Positions 15,777 to 25,372 are shown, counted from the stretch's first letter. The stretch is 64,000 nucleotides of DNA from JAEZPW01 sp035629075 (GCA_035629075.1 DASPIK010000064.1:32133-96132); one strand, 5' to 3'. Program-made: numbers and translations. The notes: a model not told the origin generated them from the letters alone.

Positions 15777-16793
15777 TTATGCCGCCTGCTCCTGCGGCTG
15801 CCTACCCATGCTGCGCCGACGCTGTCTTAGCAGAAGTCCTGCCGCAACCGGCGCGGCCAACGCGATTGCAGTCCCCAAGCCTCGGTGCAGCCACTCGCCG
15901 GAATGTTTGAACCCGCCGCTGATGTCACCATTGCGAGAGTTCGGCTTGAAAAGAGAGCCACTGTCCTCGCGTGCCTTCTCTCTCTGCTCCATCTGTATGC
16001 TGTGGTACCGGCGCGCCACCAGGCGATCCGTCGCGGTAGGGGCGACTTTATGTTGCATCGCGAGAGCCTTTCCTATGCTGCCGACGATTGCCTCTTCCCG
16101 TGGATTGTGCGCCAGATCCACGATGGTTTCGGCAACGCGCTCCGCCGAATAAATCGGTGGAATCGGCTGCACCGGGTGACCGGTATGGTTAGCAGCATGG
16201 TGGAAGAACGGAGTGTCAATCGACGCCGGCATCACGGTACACACTCGAATGTCGTGCTCACGATTTGCATGGAGTTCCTGGCGCAACGTTTTGTCCAGGC
16301 CACGAATGGCAAACTTCGACGCCACGTAGGAGGCTTCGTAAGGCACGGGTTGAGTGGCTACGACGGAAGAGACATTGATTAGAAGTCCCTCGTGCTGTTT
16401 TCGGAATTGCCGCAGGGCGGCACTGGATCCGTACATGGTTCCGAGCAGGTTAGTTTCAATCACCTTGCGATGCTCAGTGAGAGGTATCTCTTCGAAGCGG
16501 CCGTAGGTGGCGACACCGGCATCGTTCACCCACACGTCGATACGACCGAACTCTCGAACAGCGCTTTGCGCGATTTTTTCTACTGACTTTTCATTTGAAA
16601 CGTCAGTCTCGACGGCAATGGCTTCAGCCCCCAATTCTTCGCACTCGGCCGCGAGGTCCTTGAGCAGGGCCTTGCGCCGCGCACCGAGAACCAGCTTGGC
16701 GCCCTCGCGCGCGAACTCAAGCGCAGTGGCCCTCCCAATTCCACTGGAAGCTCCGGTTATTACAACTACGGCATCTCGCAGGTCCTTGGACAT
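15777..16793 (-). CDS. Short-chain dehydrogenase/reductase with C-terminal membrane tail
   Basis: The classic SDR signatures are present: the NAD(P)-binding TGASSGIG at about residues 13-20, NDAG at about 90, catalytic Ser in NVSSVV, and Y-x3-K within ASYVASK. About 260 residues form the enzyme. A further 75 residues contain a hydrophobic helix near the C-terminus (LGTAIALAAPVAAGLLL) followed by a basic RQRRRSMGRQ tail. This suggests anchoring to the inner membrane with the enzyme in the cytoplasm. AAGGAG precedes ATG 16793. The substrate is unknown. Confidence 0.88.
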   Translation of the reverse strand: MSKDLRDAVVVITGASSGIGRATALEFAREGAKLVLGARRKALLKDLAAECEELGAEAIAVETDVSNEKSVEKIAQSAVREFGRIDVWVNDAGVATYGRFEEIPLTEHRKVIETNLLGTMYGSSAALRQFRKQHEGLLINVSSVVATQPVPYEASYVASKFAIRGLDKTLRQELHANREHDIRVCTVMPASIDTPFFHHAANHTGHPVQPIPPIYSAERVAETIVDLAHNPREEAIVGSIGKALAMQHKVAPTATDRLVARRYHSIQMEQREKAREDSGSLFKPNSRNGDISGGFKHSGEWLHRGLGTAIALAAPVAAGLLLRQRRRSMGRQPQEQAA

Positions 16794-17014
16794 GGAAAAC
16801 TCCTTTAGCGACTTTGGACAGGAAAGTTTTGGTAAGGGAATTGCGCCCAGACGTGAATCAAGATGAAGGGAGTGAAATCGAAGATGCCACCCTTTGCACC
16901 AAACTCAACGACAATGGCTAACTGCTCCAAACAAAACAGGTAAGCGCCATGTCTTTTCGGCAACAGCAAAGAAGTGTCAGACATCTCATTCGAAACTTGA
17001 TCTGAGGTTTCGCA

Positions 17015-19057
17015 ATGGGTGTAGTTCGCCTGGTCGCCTGTGCTGTGCTTTTCACGTTCCTCACGTCGGCCAGCACTCATTCCGAGGTCAGGGGAGAAAC
17101 CAGAACTGTCACTGTTCCGTTCCGGGCGGAACCCTGGAGTGCGACGGTAAAACCGAGACAGTCAACTCCCAGACCCGCGTTACAGATTCCGGAGCACGAA
17201 CATGAGAGGCAGCAAAGAGAGCGTCGCGAGAGGGAAGGCGAACGTCAGGTTTCACCACCTCGGGAGGGCGGTAAAGCTTCAACGGGGGCTAGGGCCACAG
17301 TCATCTCTCGCATAACGGGGCAGGAGAGTACGGCCGCGAGCACGGTTGGAAAGGTGTTCGAAGGTCCGGTCGATCTAAATCCTCCGGATTCCGACATCGG
17401 TGCCGGACCGAACCATCTCGTCGTGACCGTGAACTCCGTCGTGGCCATCTATGACAAATCAGGGAAACTGATATCGGAGACGGACATCAACAGCTTCTTC
17501 GGTTCGATCACCGAGCCGGGCTGCTGCTTCGACCTACGTGTACTTTTTGAGCCGACTCACAACCGGTTCATCGTTGCGGCGGGCCAGACCGATTTCGGAG
17601 CGAGTTCTTCACACGTTTACGTAGCCGTGTCGGCCAGTTCCGATCCAACCGGCGACTGGTACAAGTACTCACTGGAAGCCTCCAACACTACGTGGTCGGA
17701 CTTCCCGACGATTGGCTTCAGTCCCACGGGGCTGTACCTCACTACTGACGGAATTCCGTTTTCGGGTGGAGGCCGGGCCATCTGGCTAATCACCGTAATT
17801 GGACTTGCTGAGCTAGTGGCAGGCAGCCCGAACCTGAAGATCACGAAGTTTTCGCCTGTACTGTCACCCTCGGGCGGCAACGTGCACGGCCCGGTTATTC
17901 CAGCGCGCACATACGGATCGCCACCAGTGGAGTATCTGGTGAGCACAGGACCACCCGGCGTCCTTTACATCTACTCTATAAACACGACCGGCACGCCGAC
18001 GCTGAAGTCGGTGCAATTAAATACGGAACCCTTTCCGGCACCCGGCTTGGCTCCCCAACCAGAGACTAGTGTCGGCTTAGCCGGTGGTGGTGATGCTGTC
18101 TTCACCGTGGTTTGGCGAGATGACTCGCTTTGGGTCACACAAGGAATCGGCGCAGGACCGGAGCCCGGAACTGGTGCCCTCATCCGCTGGTATGAGATCG
18201 ATCCAACCGCGCCTGCGCTGAAGCAGATGGGAACGGTAGCAGGGGTGGGTAGCGCTATCATGCCCGCGTTGACCGTGCGCCCCGACGGCGATGTCGACAT
18301 GGTTTATACCACGTCGAGTCCATCACAATTTGCTTCGGGCGCATTCTCCCGCCGCAGTCGTACGGATCCGCCGAACACAACGCCTATATCGGGAATTTAT
18401 ATCGCCGGCACAACGCCATACGGCGATAGCCGTTGGGGTGACATCAGCGGCATTTCGGTTGACCCTGATGGCAAGTCCACGTGGGGCATAACGCAGTATG
18501 CAAGACCTGGAGACATGGGGTACGGAACGTCGATCGTGCAACTGCTTGCACTTCCAAAAGCCGCTACAACGCTGAAGATGACTGCCAATCCTCAAACACA
18601 GACGGTGTCCGCCGGACAGACCGCCACCTACACTCTTGCTATCGAGGGGCAGAATACTTCCGCGGTTTCGCTCGCTTGCTCGGGACTGCCGGCTGGCATG
18701 ACTTGCAGCTTCGATCCGAACCCTGTCCCGCAGGACGGCAAAGCGGCTTCGCTAAGGATCTCGACCGTGGCGCGGAACTCGGCAGCGATCCCGCGCGGTA
18801 TCCTCTTCGCTGCGGTCCCCCTTGCCGTGCTCGTAGTTGTTCTCGTTCCAAGAAGGGCAAGACCTTGGGCCGCGATTTCCATTCTGGTTGTGATTGCGTT
18901 AGGTGTGCTGGTTGGCTGCGGAGGAGTAGGTGGCGCAAGGAACGGCAACGGGAGCGCTGGAAACGCGGGCACACCAGCAGGAGCTTACACCATCACCATT
19001 ACTGGGACTGCTAGTGCCGCGAGTGCCACAACCGACATTGTGCTAGTCGTTCAGTGA
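17015..19057 (+). CDS. Large secreted protein with Ig-like/transmembrane split C-terminal module (680 aa)
   Basis: A signal peptide (residues about 5-22) is followed by a Glu/Arg-rich linker and a domain of about 420 residues that looks like a beta-propeller (DSDIGAGPNHLVVTVNSVVA, DFPTIGFSPTGLYLTTDGIP, GDSRWGDISGISVDPDG). The tail starts as an Ig-like strand set (LKMTANPQTQTVSAGQTATY, SLACSGLPAGMTCSFDPNPV). It is interrupted by two membrane helices (about 590-640) ending in LVGCGG, and resumes with GTPAGAYTITITG and ending LVVQ. The same ending occurs in the 1178-residue protein at 33732-37268. Function is unknown; surface display or adhesion is possible. GAGG lies seven bases before ATG 17015. 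Confidence 0.8.
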   Translation: MGVVRLVACAVLFTFLTSASTHSEVRGETRTVTVPFRAEPWSATVKPRQSTPRPALQIPEHEHERQQRERREREGERQVSPPREGGKASTGARATVISRITGQESTAASTVGKVFEGPVDLNPPDSDIGAGPNHLVVTVNSVVAIYDKSGKLISETDINSFFGSITEPGCCFDLRVLFEPTHNRFIVAAGQTDFGASSSHVYVAVSASSDPTGDWYKYSLEASNTTWSDFPTIGFSPTGLYLTTDGIPFSGGGRAIWLITVIGLAELVAGSPNLKITKFSPVLSPSGGNVHGPVIPARTYGSPPVEYLVSTGPPGVLYIYSINTTGTPTLKSVQLNTEPFPAPGLAPQPETSVGLAGGGDAVFTVVWRDDSLWVTQGIGAGPEPGTGALIRWYEIDPTAPALKQMGTVAGVGSAIMPALTVRPDGDVDMVYTTSSPSQFASGAFSRRSRTDPPNTTPISGIYIAGTTPYGDSRWGDISGISVDPDGKSTWGITQYARPGDMGYGTSIVQLLALPKAATTLKMTANPQTQTVSAGQTATYTLAIEGQNTSAVSLACSGLPAGMTCSFDPNPVPQDGKAASLRISTVARNSAAIPRGILFAAVPLAVLVVVLVPRRARPWAAISILVVIALGVLVGCGGVGGARNGNGSAGNAGTPAGAYTITITGTASAASATTDIVLVVQ

Positions 19058-19205
19058 CTTGATCCGAATAACGAGTCGGAACAGGAGGGCATCCCTGTCT
19101 ACGAGCTACTTGCGATGTTTTTCGTCCCATGAGCGACAATCAGAATTCGTGGGCGATGCTGCCTTAGGTAGCCGTCACCGATCTCACCGACGCGGAAGGT
19201 AGAAC

Positions 19206-20882
19206 ATGGGAGCGAAGAGGTCCTGCGCGACACTGATTTGCCTAGTGCTGATCTGCTCGCCTGCGTTTGGGCAAGCTGCGATCGTCGCGCCTGATCGATC
19301 GCTTAAGGGCATTCTCGACTACATCAACCGCAGTTGGACGACGCTGACACGATCGCTTGATAACTGCGCAACCCTGATCGACCCCAAAGTGCCGGACCGT
19401 TCTGTTCTTTATTTGCCGGCCGGCATGCCGATTCCAAGTCGCCTGCAGGAATTGGGAACCAAGTGCAACGTACGAGTACAAAACTTGCCGCGCCGTATCG
19501 CTCGTCTCGGTGAGTTCGACGTGAATGTCCTCAAGGATCATGGCTTGCTGTTCCTCGAGCATCCGTACGTTGTTCCTGGCGGGCGCTTCAATGAGATGTA
19601 CGGTTGGGACAGTTTCTTCATCATTCTCGGTCTGCTACGCGACGGAAGGATCGACCTGGCGCGAGGCATGGTAGATAACTTCCTGTTTGAAATTGAGCAC
19701 TACGGTGCCGTTCTGAACGCCAATCGCACATATTTCCTGACGCGCTCACAGCCGCCATTCCTTACCTCGATGATCCTGGCGCTTTACGAAGTCGAAAAGA
19801 AGAGCGGCAGGGAAGACCGCGAGTGGCTAGCGCGAGCTTATGCCGGGGCCGAAAAGGACTATCAACTGTGGACGCGCGAACCGCACCTGGTTGCCGATAC
19901 GGGACTTTCGCGTTACTACGACTTCGGGCAAGGACCCGTGCCGGAGGAGATGGCGACTTACACCGAGGTACTCGAAAGCTTTCTTCGCGCTGTGGACACA
20001 AGGTACATCGAGGCAAAGAACGCGATGAATGCAGGCGGGCCCGGCTTCACGTTGTTCGCATGCGACGAACAAACCGCCCCGCCTGCTACAAAATGCAAGC
20101 GACTGCAAACGGTTGGACTCAAGAGCGAATACTACAAGGGTGACCGCAGCATGCGCGAGTCCGGCTTCGACATCTCCTTCCGCTTCGGACCGTACGGCGC
20201 GGACACTCACCGGTATGTCCCGGTCTGTCTCAACAGTCTGTTGTACAAAACCGAAAAAGACATGGAGCGCATCAGCAATCTTCTTCGGCTTGCTGATGAC
20301 GCGCAGCGTTGGCGGGCGCGCGCGCAATCTCGCCAGCAGCTCATGAACAAGTATTTATGGGACGAACATAGAGGAATGTTCTTCGATTACAACTTCGAAG
20401 CACAGAAGCGCTCAACCTATGAATACGCCACTACGTTTTACCCGTTGTGGGCTGGGCTGGCTACACCCGAGCAGGCGCGCGCCGTTGTTCGTAACCTTCC
20501 CACTTTTGAGCAGGTTGGTGGCCTTGCCATAAGCCCATACCAGACGAGGGTGCAGTGGGATTATCCATATGGGTGGGCTCCGATTCAACTGCTGGCTGCA
20601 CAAGGCTTGCGCGACTACGGGTTTCAAGAGCAGGCAAATCGGATTTCTTACCAATGGCTCTCAACGGTTCATGTGAACTTCGTCAAGGATGGGACGATTC
20701 GCGAAAAGTACAACGTCGTTACACGATCTTCCGAAACTCCGGTCGCAGCGGGTTACAAAGCGAACGTTGTAGGGTTCGGATGGACAAACGGCGTATTCCT
20801 GGAACTGCTCCACGCACTGCCAAGAGAGTGGGCCGATCGCATAGGCCAGACGCAACCATCTACAACCTTGCCGCCTCGGTAG
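19206..20882 (+). CDS. treA: Periplasmic trehalase, GH37
   Basis: Both GH37 signatures are present: PGGRFNEMYGWDSF at residues 124-137 and QWDYPYGWAP at about 450-459. This enzyme hydrolyses alpha,alpha-trehalose to two glucose units with inversion of configuration. The signal peptide (CATLICLVLICSPAFGQ) places it in the periplasm. At 558 residues it matches the usual length of E. coli TreA. The start is ATG 19206, preceded by GGAAGGTAGAAC. It allows use of external trehalose, or recycling of the cell's own osmolyte. No phosphotrehalase or transporter is adjacent. Confidence 0.95.
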   Translation: MGAKRSCATLICLVLICSPAFGQAAIVAPDRSLKGILDYINRSWTTLTRSLDNCATLIDPKVPDRSVLYLPAGMPIPSRLQELGTKCNVRVQNLPRRIARLGEFDVNVLKDHGLLFLEHPYVVPGGRFNEMYGWDSFFIILGLLRDGRIDLARGMVDNFLFEIEHYGAVLNANRTYFLTRSQPPFLTSMILALYEVEKKSGREDREWLARAYAGAEKDYQLWTREPHLVADTGLSRYYDFGQGPVPEEMATYTEVLESFLRAVDTRYIEAKNAMNAGGPGFTLFACDEQTAPPATKCKRLQTVGLKSEYYKGDRSMRESGFDISFRFGPYGADTHRYVPVCLNSLLYKTEKDMERISNLLRLADDAQRWRARAQSRQQLMNKYLWDEHRGMFFDYNFEAQKRSTYEYATTFYPLWAGLATPEQARAVVRNLPTFEQVGGLAISPYQTRVQWDYPYGWAPIQLLAAQGLRDYGFQEQANRISYQWLSTVHVNFVKDGTIREKYNVVTRSSETPVAAGYKANVVGFGWTNGVFLELLHALPREWADRIGQTQPSTTLPPR

Positions 20883-20966
20883 GCGTTGTTCGAAAGTCCT
20901 CGACCGCCCTCACTTCAGAAAGGTAGACCACGCTACAAACGGCTGCTGAATCAGAGTTACAAAGAA

Positions 20967-21674
20967 ATGGCGAGAGAACGCGTACTGCTGGTGGATGATG
21001 AACCGGGCGTGCGAGCTACGCTATCCGAGATACTGCGGCAGCAGGGTTTCGATGTGGTGATTGCCGCGACCGTATCCGAGGGGCTGGAAGCGATGAGCAG
21101 CGGCAAGTTCCACGCCCTCATCTCCGACCTAAACATAGGCGAACCGGGCGACGGCTTCACTTTAGTGAGTGCGATGCGTCGTACCCAGCCAAACGCAGTG
21201 ACCATCATCATCACCGGTTACCCGGCTTTTGACAGCGCGTTGGAGGCCATTCGCAGGCAGGTGGACGGATATCTGATCAAACCAACAAAGGTTCCCGAGT
21301 TGGTCAACTTACTTCGCAACAAGCTTGGGGGCGAACCGGGCAAACACGTTCCCTTGCCTCACAAACGACTCTCCGAAGTCTTGGCGGAACACAATGAACA
21401 TGCATTGAACGAGTGGAGCGACAGAATACGAAGTTCCCCGCCTTGGGCAAACCTGTCGCTGCCGGAGTTACAGGACGGCTTACGCGTACTCGTGAGTGAA
21501 CTATCCTGGCGAGTTGAACACCCTGCTTTGCCAATCCGGGCGGAAAGCATTGAATCAGCGCGTCGCCACGGACAGCTTCGGAAGTCGCAGGGGTTCAAGA
21601 TCCCAGAGGTTCTCTCTGAAACCCGTGTTCTTCGCCAAGTTATCCTGAACGTGATTCACACCAATTTGATGTAG
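20967..21674 (+). CDS. Response regulator with RsbRD-like output domain, truncated by an amber codon
   Basis: Residues 1-120 are a receiver domain: LLVDDEPGVRATLSEILRQQ (acidic pocket), ISDLNIG with the phospho-acceptor Asp, ITGYPAF and IKPTK with the conserved Lys. The rest is helical: EHNEHALNEWSDRIRSSPPW, then RRHGQLRKSQGFKIPEVLSE, resembling the RsbRD N-terminal domain of stressosome-type regulators. The frame stops at TAG 21672-21674 but continues in the same frame as LNLSSLFMDIAVVSATIDEL, then LESSVVAFLEQ, to TAG 21768-21770. That is the normal end of such a domain. So the last helix has been lost to a nonsense change (or misread base). ATG 20967 starts the receiver domain. Confidence 0.8.
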   Translation: MARERVLLVDDEPGVRATLSEILRQQGFDVVIAATVSEGLEAMSSGKFHALISDLNIGEPGDGFTLVSAMRRTQPNAVTIIITGYPAFDSALEAIRRQVDGYLIKPTKVPELVNLLRNKLGGEPGKHVPLPHKRLSEVLAEHNEHALNEWSDRIRSSPPWANLSLPELQDGLRVLVSELSWRVEHPALPIRAESIESARRHGQLRKSQGFKIPEVLSETRVLRQVILNVIHTNLM

Positions 21675-21823
21675 CTCAATCTTAGTTCTTTATTTATGGA
21701 CATCGCCGTGGTGAGCGCGACTATAGATGAGCTGCTGGAAAGCTCAGTTGTGGCGTTCCTCGAGCAGTAGAGCATAACCGCTGAATTGCGCCTACGCGCG
21801 ACACTTCTGCTAACGTATGCCTG

Positions 21824-22588
21824 ATGGCTGATCCAAAGCGCATACTCGTGCTAGCTCACACAGTCGGAGAAGTGGACCGATTCCGCGCGGTTGCGGAAAA
21901 ACTGGCGCTGGAACTTTCGCTGGCGTGCTCAGATGCCAGCGCACCATGGCGGCTCGACTTTGCTACACGAGATTCCGCGTTGCGAATTGTAGAATTCGCG
22001 TACCAACAGCCATTGCTGGCAATTCTCCCCATGCATAATGATGCCGGTCCCGTCGCTGCGCGCGCATCAAGCATGCTGGGTCTCCCTTTCCATACTCCCA
22101 GAGCGGCCGACTCGTGCGCGAACAAGAGCTTACTGTTGCGCAAGCTTGTTGCTCATAAGCTTCGCCCCGACACACCACCCGGAGCCGATACGGCGCTCGG
22201 CGAAACTGACGGTTCTCTTCAGCTGACATGCCTGATGAGCGACTCTCGTCTTCGCGTGCTGGTCGCAACTCAGGCCATTAAGGGCAGGATACTACTCTCG
22301 ACACTCAGCGAAGGTACTCGCCAAGGTGTGACCGCTGCGCTCGCTACCTTGATTGGCGCGCTCGGATTGAAACACGGCCCTGTCCATGTGCTGCTCGATA
22401 CGCGCGAAAGTGTGTCAGTCGTCGATGTGAGTCTGGGGTCTGTCGTTCCGTACACGTCCGACTTGCAGTTCCGAATACCGCTTGTGGACCAAGACCTGTC
22501 GTTTGAAGAGGTCGTGGTCCGAAATGCACTCGGCCTCGACGTTGGACGGATCTATCTCGACTCCAACGACGGCGTCACAGCGCGTTAG
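21824..22588 (+). CDS. ATP-grasp-like protein, catalytic core apparently degenerate
   Basis: The segment LGLPFHTPRAADSCANKSLL followed by LRKLVAHKLRPDTPPG matches the linker between the pre-ATP-grasp and ATP-grasp domains (typically GLPGN-P-x5-C-x-DK...). LGLKHGPVHVLLDTRESV and VVDVSLGSVVPY align with the family's C-terminal G-P-x-H/V-E and I-E-V-N-P-R regions. However, the metal-binding Glu/Asn of that last motif are replaced by Asp/Ser. The protein has only 254 residues, shorter than a normal carboxylate-amine ligase of about 400. It may have lost catalysis. This assignment is by eye and tentative. Confidence 0.5.
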   Translation: MADPKRILVLAHTVGEVDRFRAVAEKLALELSLACSDASAPWRLDFATRDSALRIVEFAYQQPLLAILPMHNDAGPVAARASSMLGLPFHTPRAADSCANKSLLLRKLVAHKLRPDTPPGADTALGETDGSLQLTCLMSDSRLRVLVATQAIKGRILLSTLSEGTRQGVTAALATLIGALGLKHGPVHVLLDTRESVSVVDVSLGSVVPYTSDLQFRIPLVDQDLSFEEVVVRNALGLDVGRIYLDSNDGVTAR

Positions 22589-22667
22589 TCACGAACATCG
22601 CGCTCGTTCGTAATGTTCACAAACTCATCGTGAGCTGCAATAATGCCGCCTGGTCCGAGGAGGCGAG

Positions 22668-23174
22668 GTGGGATACGCAGAACACAACCTGATATCAGGA
22701 GAGAGCATAACTTATCGGGGGCGCTTGCATTTGATCGTGCTCGCCCGGGCGATCGTCGCTACTGTGTTGCTTGACGCTATTGCCGTGGCGCTTATAGTGG
22801 TCGGGTTTTCGCAGAAGTCGCCTTCAATTTACATCTGGGCCGGCATCTTGCTGATGCTGGTTTCGGGCGCAGTTCTCGGCTCTGCTTTGCTCGTGAGGAA
22901 TGCCGCTGAGTTCGTCATCACAAACAAGCGTGTCGTGGTAAAGATGGGCATCGTCCACAAGCGCACGGCGGAGATGTTCCTTCACAAGATTGAAAGCGTG
23001 GGCGTGGACCAGAGTTTAGCGGGAAGAATCTGGGGTTTCGGCACCATCTCGGTCCACGGTACTGGCGGCTCTGTTGAGTCATTTCAGCGAATTGCAAACC
23101 CGTTCGAATTCCGCCGCCAAATCCAGGAACAGATTGGTGTCACCACGGGCCGCGCTGCTGCGCTATCGAACTGA
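22668..23174 (+). CDS. PH domain-containing membrane protein (YdbS-like, bPH2)
   Basis: The 168-residue protein has two N-terminal membrane helices (LARAIVATVLLDAIAVALIV, IYIWAGILLMLVSGAVLGSA) and then a bacterial PH domain: AAEFVITNKRVVVKMGIVHK, TAEMFLHKIESVGVDQSLAG and FGTISVHGTGGSVESFQRIA. These three strands with R-x-x-x-E and the terminal helix are the bPH2 pattern. It probably senses membrane state or links proteins to the membrane. GTG 22668 is used because GAGGCGAGG precedes it closely. Function is unknown in detail. Confidence 0.85.
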   Translation: MGYAEHNLISGESITYRGRLHLIVLARAIVATVLLDAIAVALIVVGFSQKSPSIYIWAGILLMLVSGAVLGSALLVRNAAEFVITNKRVVVKMGIVHKRTAEMFLHKIESVGVDQSLAGRIWGFGTISVHGTGGSVESFQRIANPFEFRRQIQEQIGVTTGRAAALSN

Positions 23175-23324
23175 AGAACCGGCTAGTCCTTCCTAACATC
23201 GGCCAGGTTAAAGGGGCGGGAACGATACTTTTCCGCCCTCAATCGTTTAGACTTTCATCAGCCGCCAGTCAGGTAGCAAACCGCTCGTCCCCCTTACTCG
23301 AGGTGTTTGTTGCGTCAAACAAAG

Positions 23325-25289
23325 ATGCGCGTTCATTCGCGTTACGCTGTTCGTATCTTTTCCGTTCTCGCTGTTATCGCGTTCGCAGTCCTGCCGGCAT
23401 CTGCACAAGAAGACAAAAACAACAATGCCAAAGCTATGACACCGCAGGACGTTGTCGGATTTTTGAACCAGACGATCGCGTGGTACCGCCATCTTGCCGT
23501 CGAACAGCAACTTGCAACCGAGCCCGCTGAGGTGTTCTCTGTCAACGACAACCGTGAGTTGGCCGATCAGATTGTCCGGATGTCGTTCGATTTTGCTCGG
23601 GCCGAGGCAGAGATCCTGATGAGAAATGGTTCCGCGGCGGCGCCGAAGAATGAGAACACCCGCGCTGTTCGGTACCATGCGCTATTGCGGCTTGCTGCCA
23701 ATGCCGAAAAGCAGGTGAAGCAAGCGCAGGCGGAACTGGACGGCCTACGTCAGGGACTCGCAAGCGCAACTGGTGCCAAGCGAAGGGCAATAGAGTCGGC
23801 GATAGCGGAAACTCAGAGTGAACTCGAACTCGCGCAGACCCGTCGTGACGTTATGCGCAACATGCTCGAGTTCATCAGCGGGGCCGGAACCGGATCAGGT
23901 TCTGCAGGATTGCACTCACAAATCGAGGAACTCGAGCGAACGGTTCCCGCTGCCGTGGCCAAGCCGGCGGCTACCGGAACGGCCCAGAGCGCTCCAAAAA
24001 CTACCGGTCCCATCACAGCCACTGCAGGGTTTCGGACGGCACCCTCAGGGATACTCGCACTCATTAGTGATCTGTTTGCACTTTCGCGTAAGGGCCGGAC
24101 GCTCGATCAGTCTATCGAGATGACAGAGTCGCTAACAGAGGCAGCGCGAAACCTGCGCAGCCCGCTGGGTGGCGAACTGCGGAAACTCGCTCAGCAAGGG
24201 GACGAACTCGCCAACCGCGCCAACTCGTCTGATCCAGTCGCGCTGGCTGAGCAGAAGAAGGCACTCGACAACCTCACGGCGCAGTTCAAGATGCGCTCTG
24301 ACGCAGTCCTGCCACTAGTTAAGCAGCGTATTCTGCTGGATCTCTACAAGCGAAGCTTGACCAATTGGCGGGCCGAGGTGCGAGGGCAGTACTCGGCCAG
24401 ACTCAAGAGCCTGATTATCAGGTTGGTGCTGCTGGTCCTCGTGCTGGCAATAGTTTTCAGCACGTCCGAGCTGTGGCGCAAAGCTATATTCAGGTACATT
24501 CACGATGCTCGACGCAGATCACAATTGCTGCTCTTCCGGCGCATTGTGGTGTGGCTGCTGATTGCCATCATCATCGCTTTCTCATTCGCCACAGAGTTGG
24601 GATCCCTTGCGACGTTCGCAGGTCTGCTCACCGCCGGCGTTGCCGTGGCGCTTCAAAATGTAATCCTCTCACTTGCAGGCTACTTCTTCTTGATCGGCAA
24701 GTATGGGGTCCGGGTCGGGGACCGGGTCCAGATATCCGGCGTGACAGGCGAGGTCGTGGATATCGGCCTTGTGCGCTTGCACCTCATGGAACTCGCGTCC
24801 GGGGGCAGCGACGCCCAGCCGACCGGGCGAGTCGTGGTTTTCTCCAACTCTGTTGTGTTTCAGCCCAACAACGGAATGTTCAAGCAGATTCCTGGGACGA
24901 ACTTTGTCTGGCGCGAGATCACGCTGACACTCGCTCCCCAGAGTAACTACCGAGATGTGGAACAGCGGCTGGTAAGTGCCGTGGAGCGCGTGTTTGACGA
25001 GTATCGCGAGAGCATGGAAGGACAACGGCGCAGGCTCGAAAGCTCCCTGGGATCGGTTACGGTTGTGGCGCTCCGTCCACAAAGCCGTCTTCGACTGACA
25101 CAGACAGGCCTTGAGGTGGTGATCCGTTACCCGGTTGAGCTTCACGACGCCATCAAGATTGACGACCGTATAACGCGCGAATTGCTGGACGCAATCGAGC
25201 GCGAGCCAAAACTGAAACTGGTTGGTACAGGAACGCCGAATATTCAGCCGCTCGAACCCGAGATACAGACGTCCGGCCGCGCCCGCTGA
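23325..25289 (+). CDS. Mechanosensitive channel, MscS family, with long periplasmic domain
   Basis: A signal peptide (RIFSVLAVIAFAVLPASAQ) leads to a periplasmic region of about 330 residues, largely coiled coil (KQVKQAQAELDGLRQGLA). From about residue 360 come helices IIRLVLLVLVLAIVFSTSEL and FRRIVVWLLIAIIIAFSFAT. The pore-forming MscS helix follows with LTAGVAVALQNVILSLAGYF, then the cytoplasmic beta domain GDRVQISGVTGEVVDIGLVR. It opens on membrane tension and releases solutes on hypo-osmotic shock. At about 654 residues it belongs to the larger MscK/MscM-like class. Start is uncertain: ATG 23325 begins the signal; TTG 23310 lies six bases after GAGG. Confidence 0.88.
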   Translation: MRVHSRYAVRIFSVLAVIAFAVLPASAQEDKNNNAKAMTPQDVVGFLNQTIAWYRHLAVEQQLATEPAEVFSVNDNRELADQIVRMSFDFARAEAEILMRNGSAAAPKNENTRAVRYHALLRLAANAEKQVKQAQAELDGLRQGLASATGAKRRAIESAIAETQSELELAQTRRDVMRNMLEFISGAGTGSGSAGLHSQIEELERTVPAAVAKPAATGTAQSAPKTTGPITATAGFRTAPSGILALISDLFALSRKGRTLDQSIEMTESLTEAARNLRSPLGGELRKLAQQGDELANRANSSDPVALAEQKKALDNLTAQFKMRSDAVLPLVKQRILLDLYKRSLTNWRAEVRGQYSARLKSLIIRLVLLVLVLAIVFSTSELWRKAIFRYIHDARRRSQLLLFRRIVVWLLIAIIIAFSFATELGSLATFAGLLTAGVAVALQNVILSLAGYFFLIGKYGVRVGDRVQISGVTGEVVDIGLVRLHLMELASGGSDAQPTGRVVVFSNSVVFQPNNGMFKQIPGTNFVWREITLTLAPQSNYRDVEQRLVSAVERVFDEYRESMEGQRRRLESSLGSVTVVALRPQSRLRLTQTGLEVVIRYPVELHDAIKIDDRITRELLDAIEREPKLKLVGTGTPNIQPLEPEIQTSGRAR

Positions 25290-25331
25290 AATCGGTATGC
25301 TTCGGTTTCGCGAGATTTCTGAGGAAAGTCT

Positions 25332-25363
25332 TTGACGAGAGTTTCTGAATATGCGATTATTCA
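25332..25363 (+). promoter_or_regulatory. Promoter and operator of the ArsR-type gene
   Basis: TTGACG at 25332-25337 and GATTAT at 25355-25360, 17 bp apart, form a plausible promoter. An inverted repeat TGAATA-N6-TATTCA at 25346-25363 overlaps the -10 box. This matches the TGAA...TTCA core of many ArsR/SmtB operators, so autorepression is likely. The leader would be very short. Confidence 0.5.
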
Positions 25364-25372
25364 AATATATCG

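Noticed and set aside
20880..20966. Upstream TTG start of the response regulator at 20886
   Set aside because: It would add 27 unsupported residues; ATG 20967 begins at the receiver domain.
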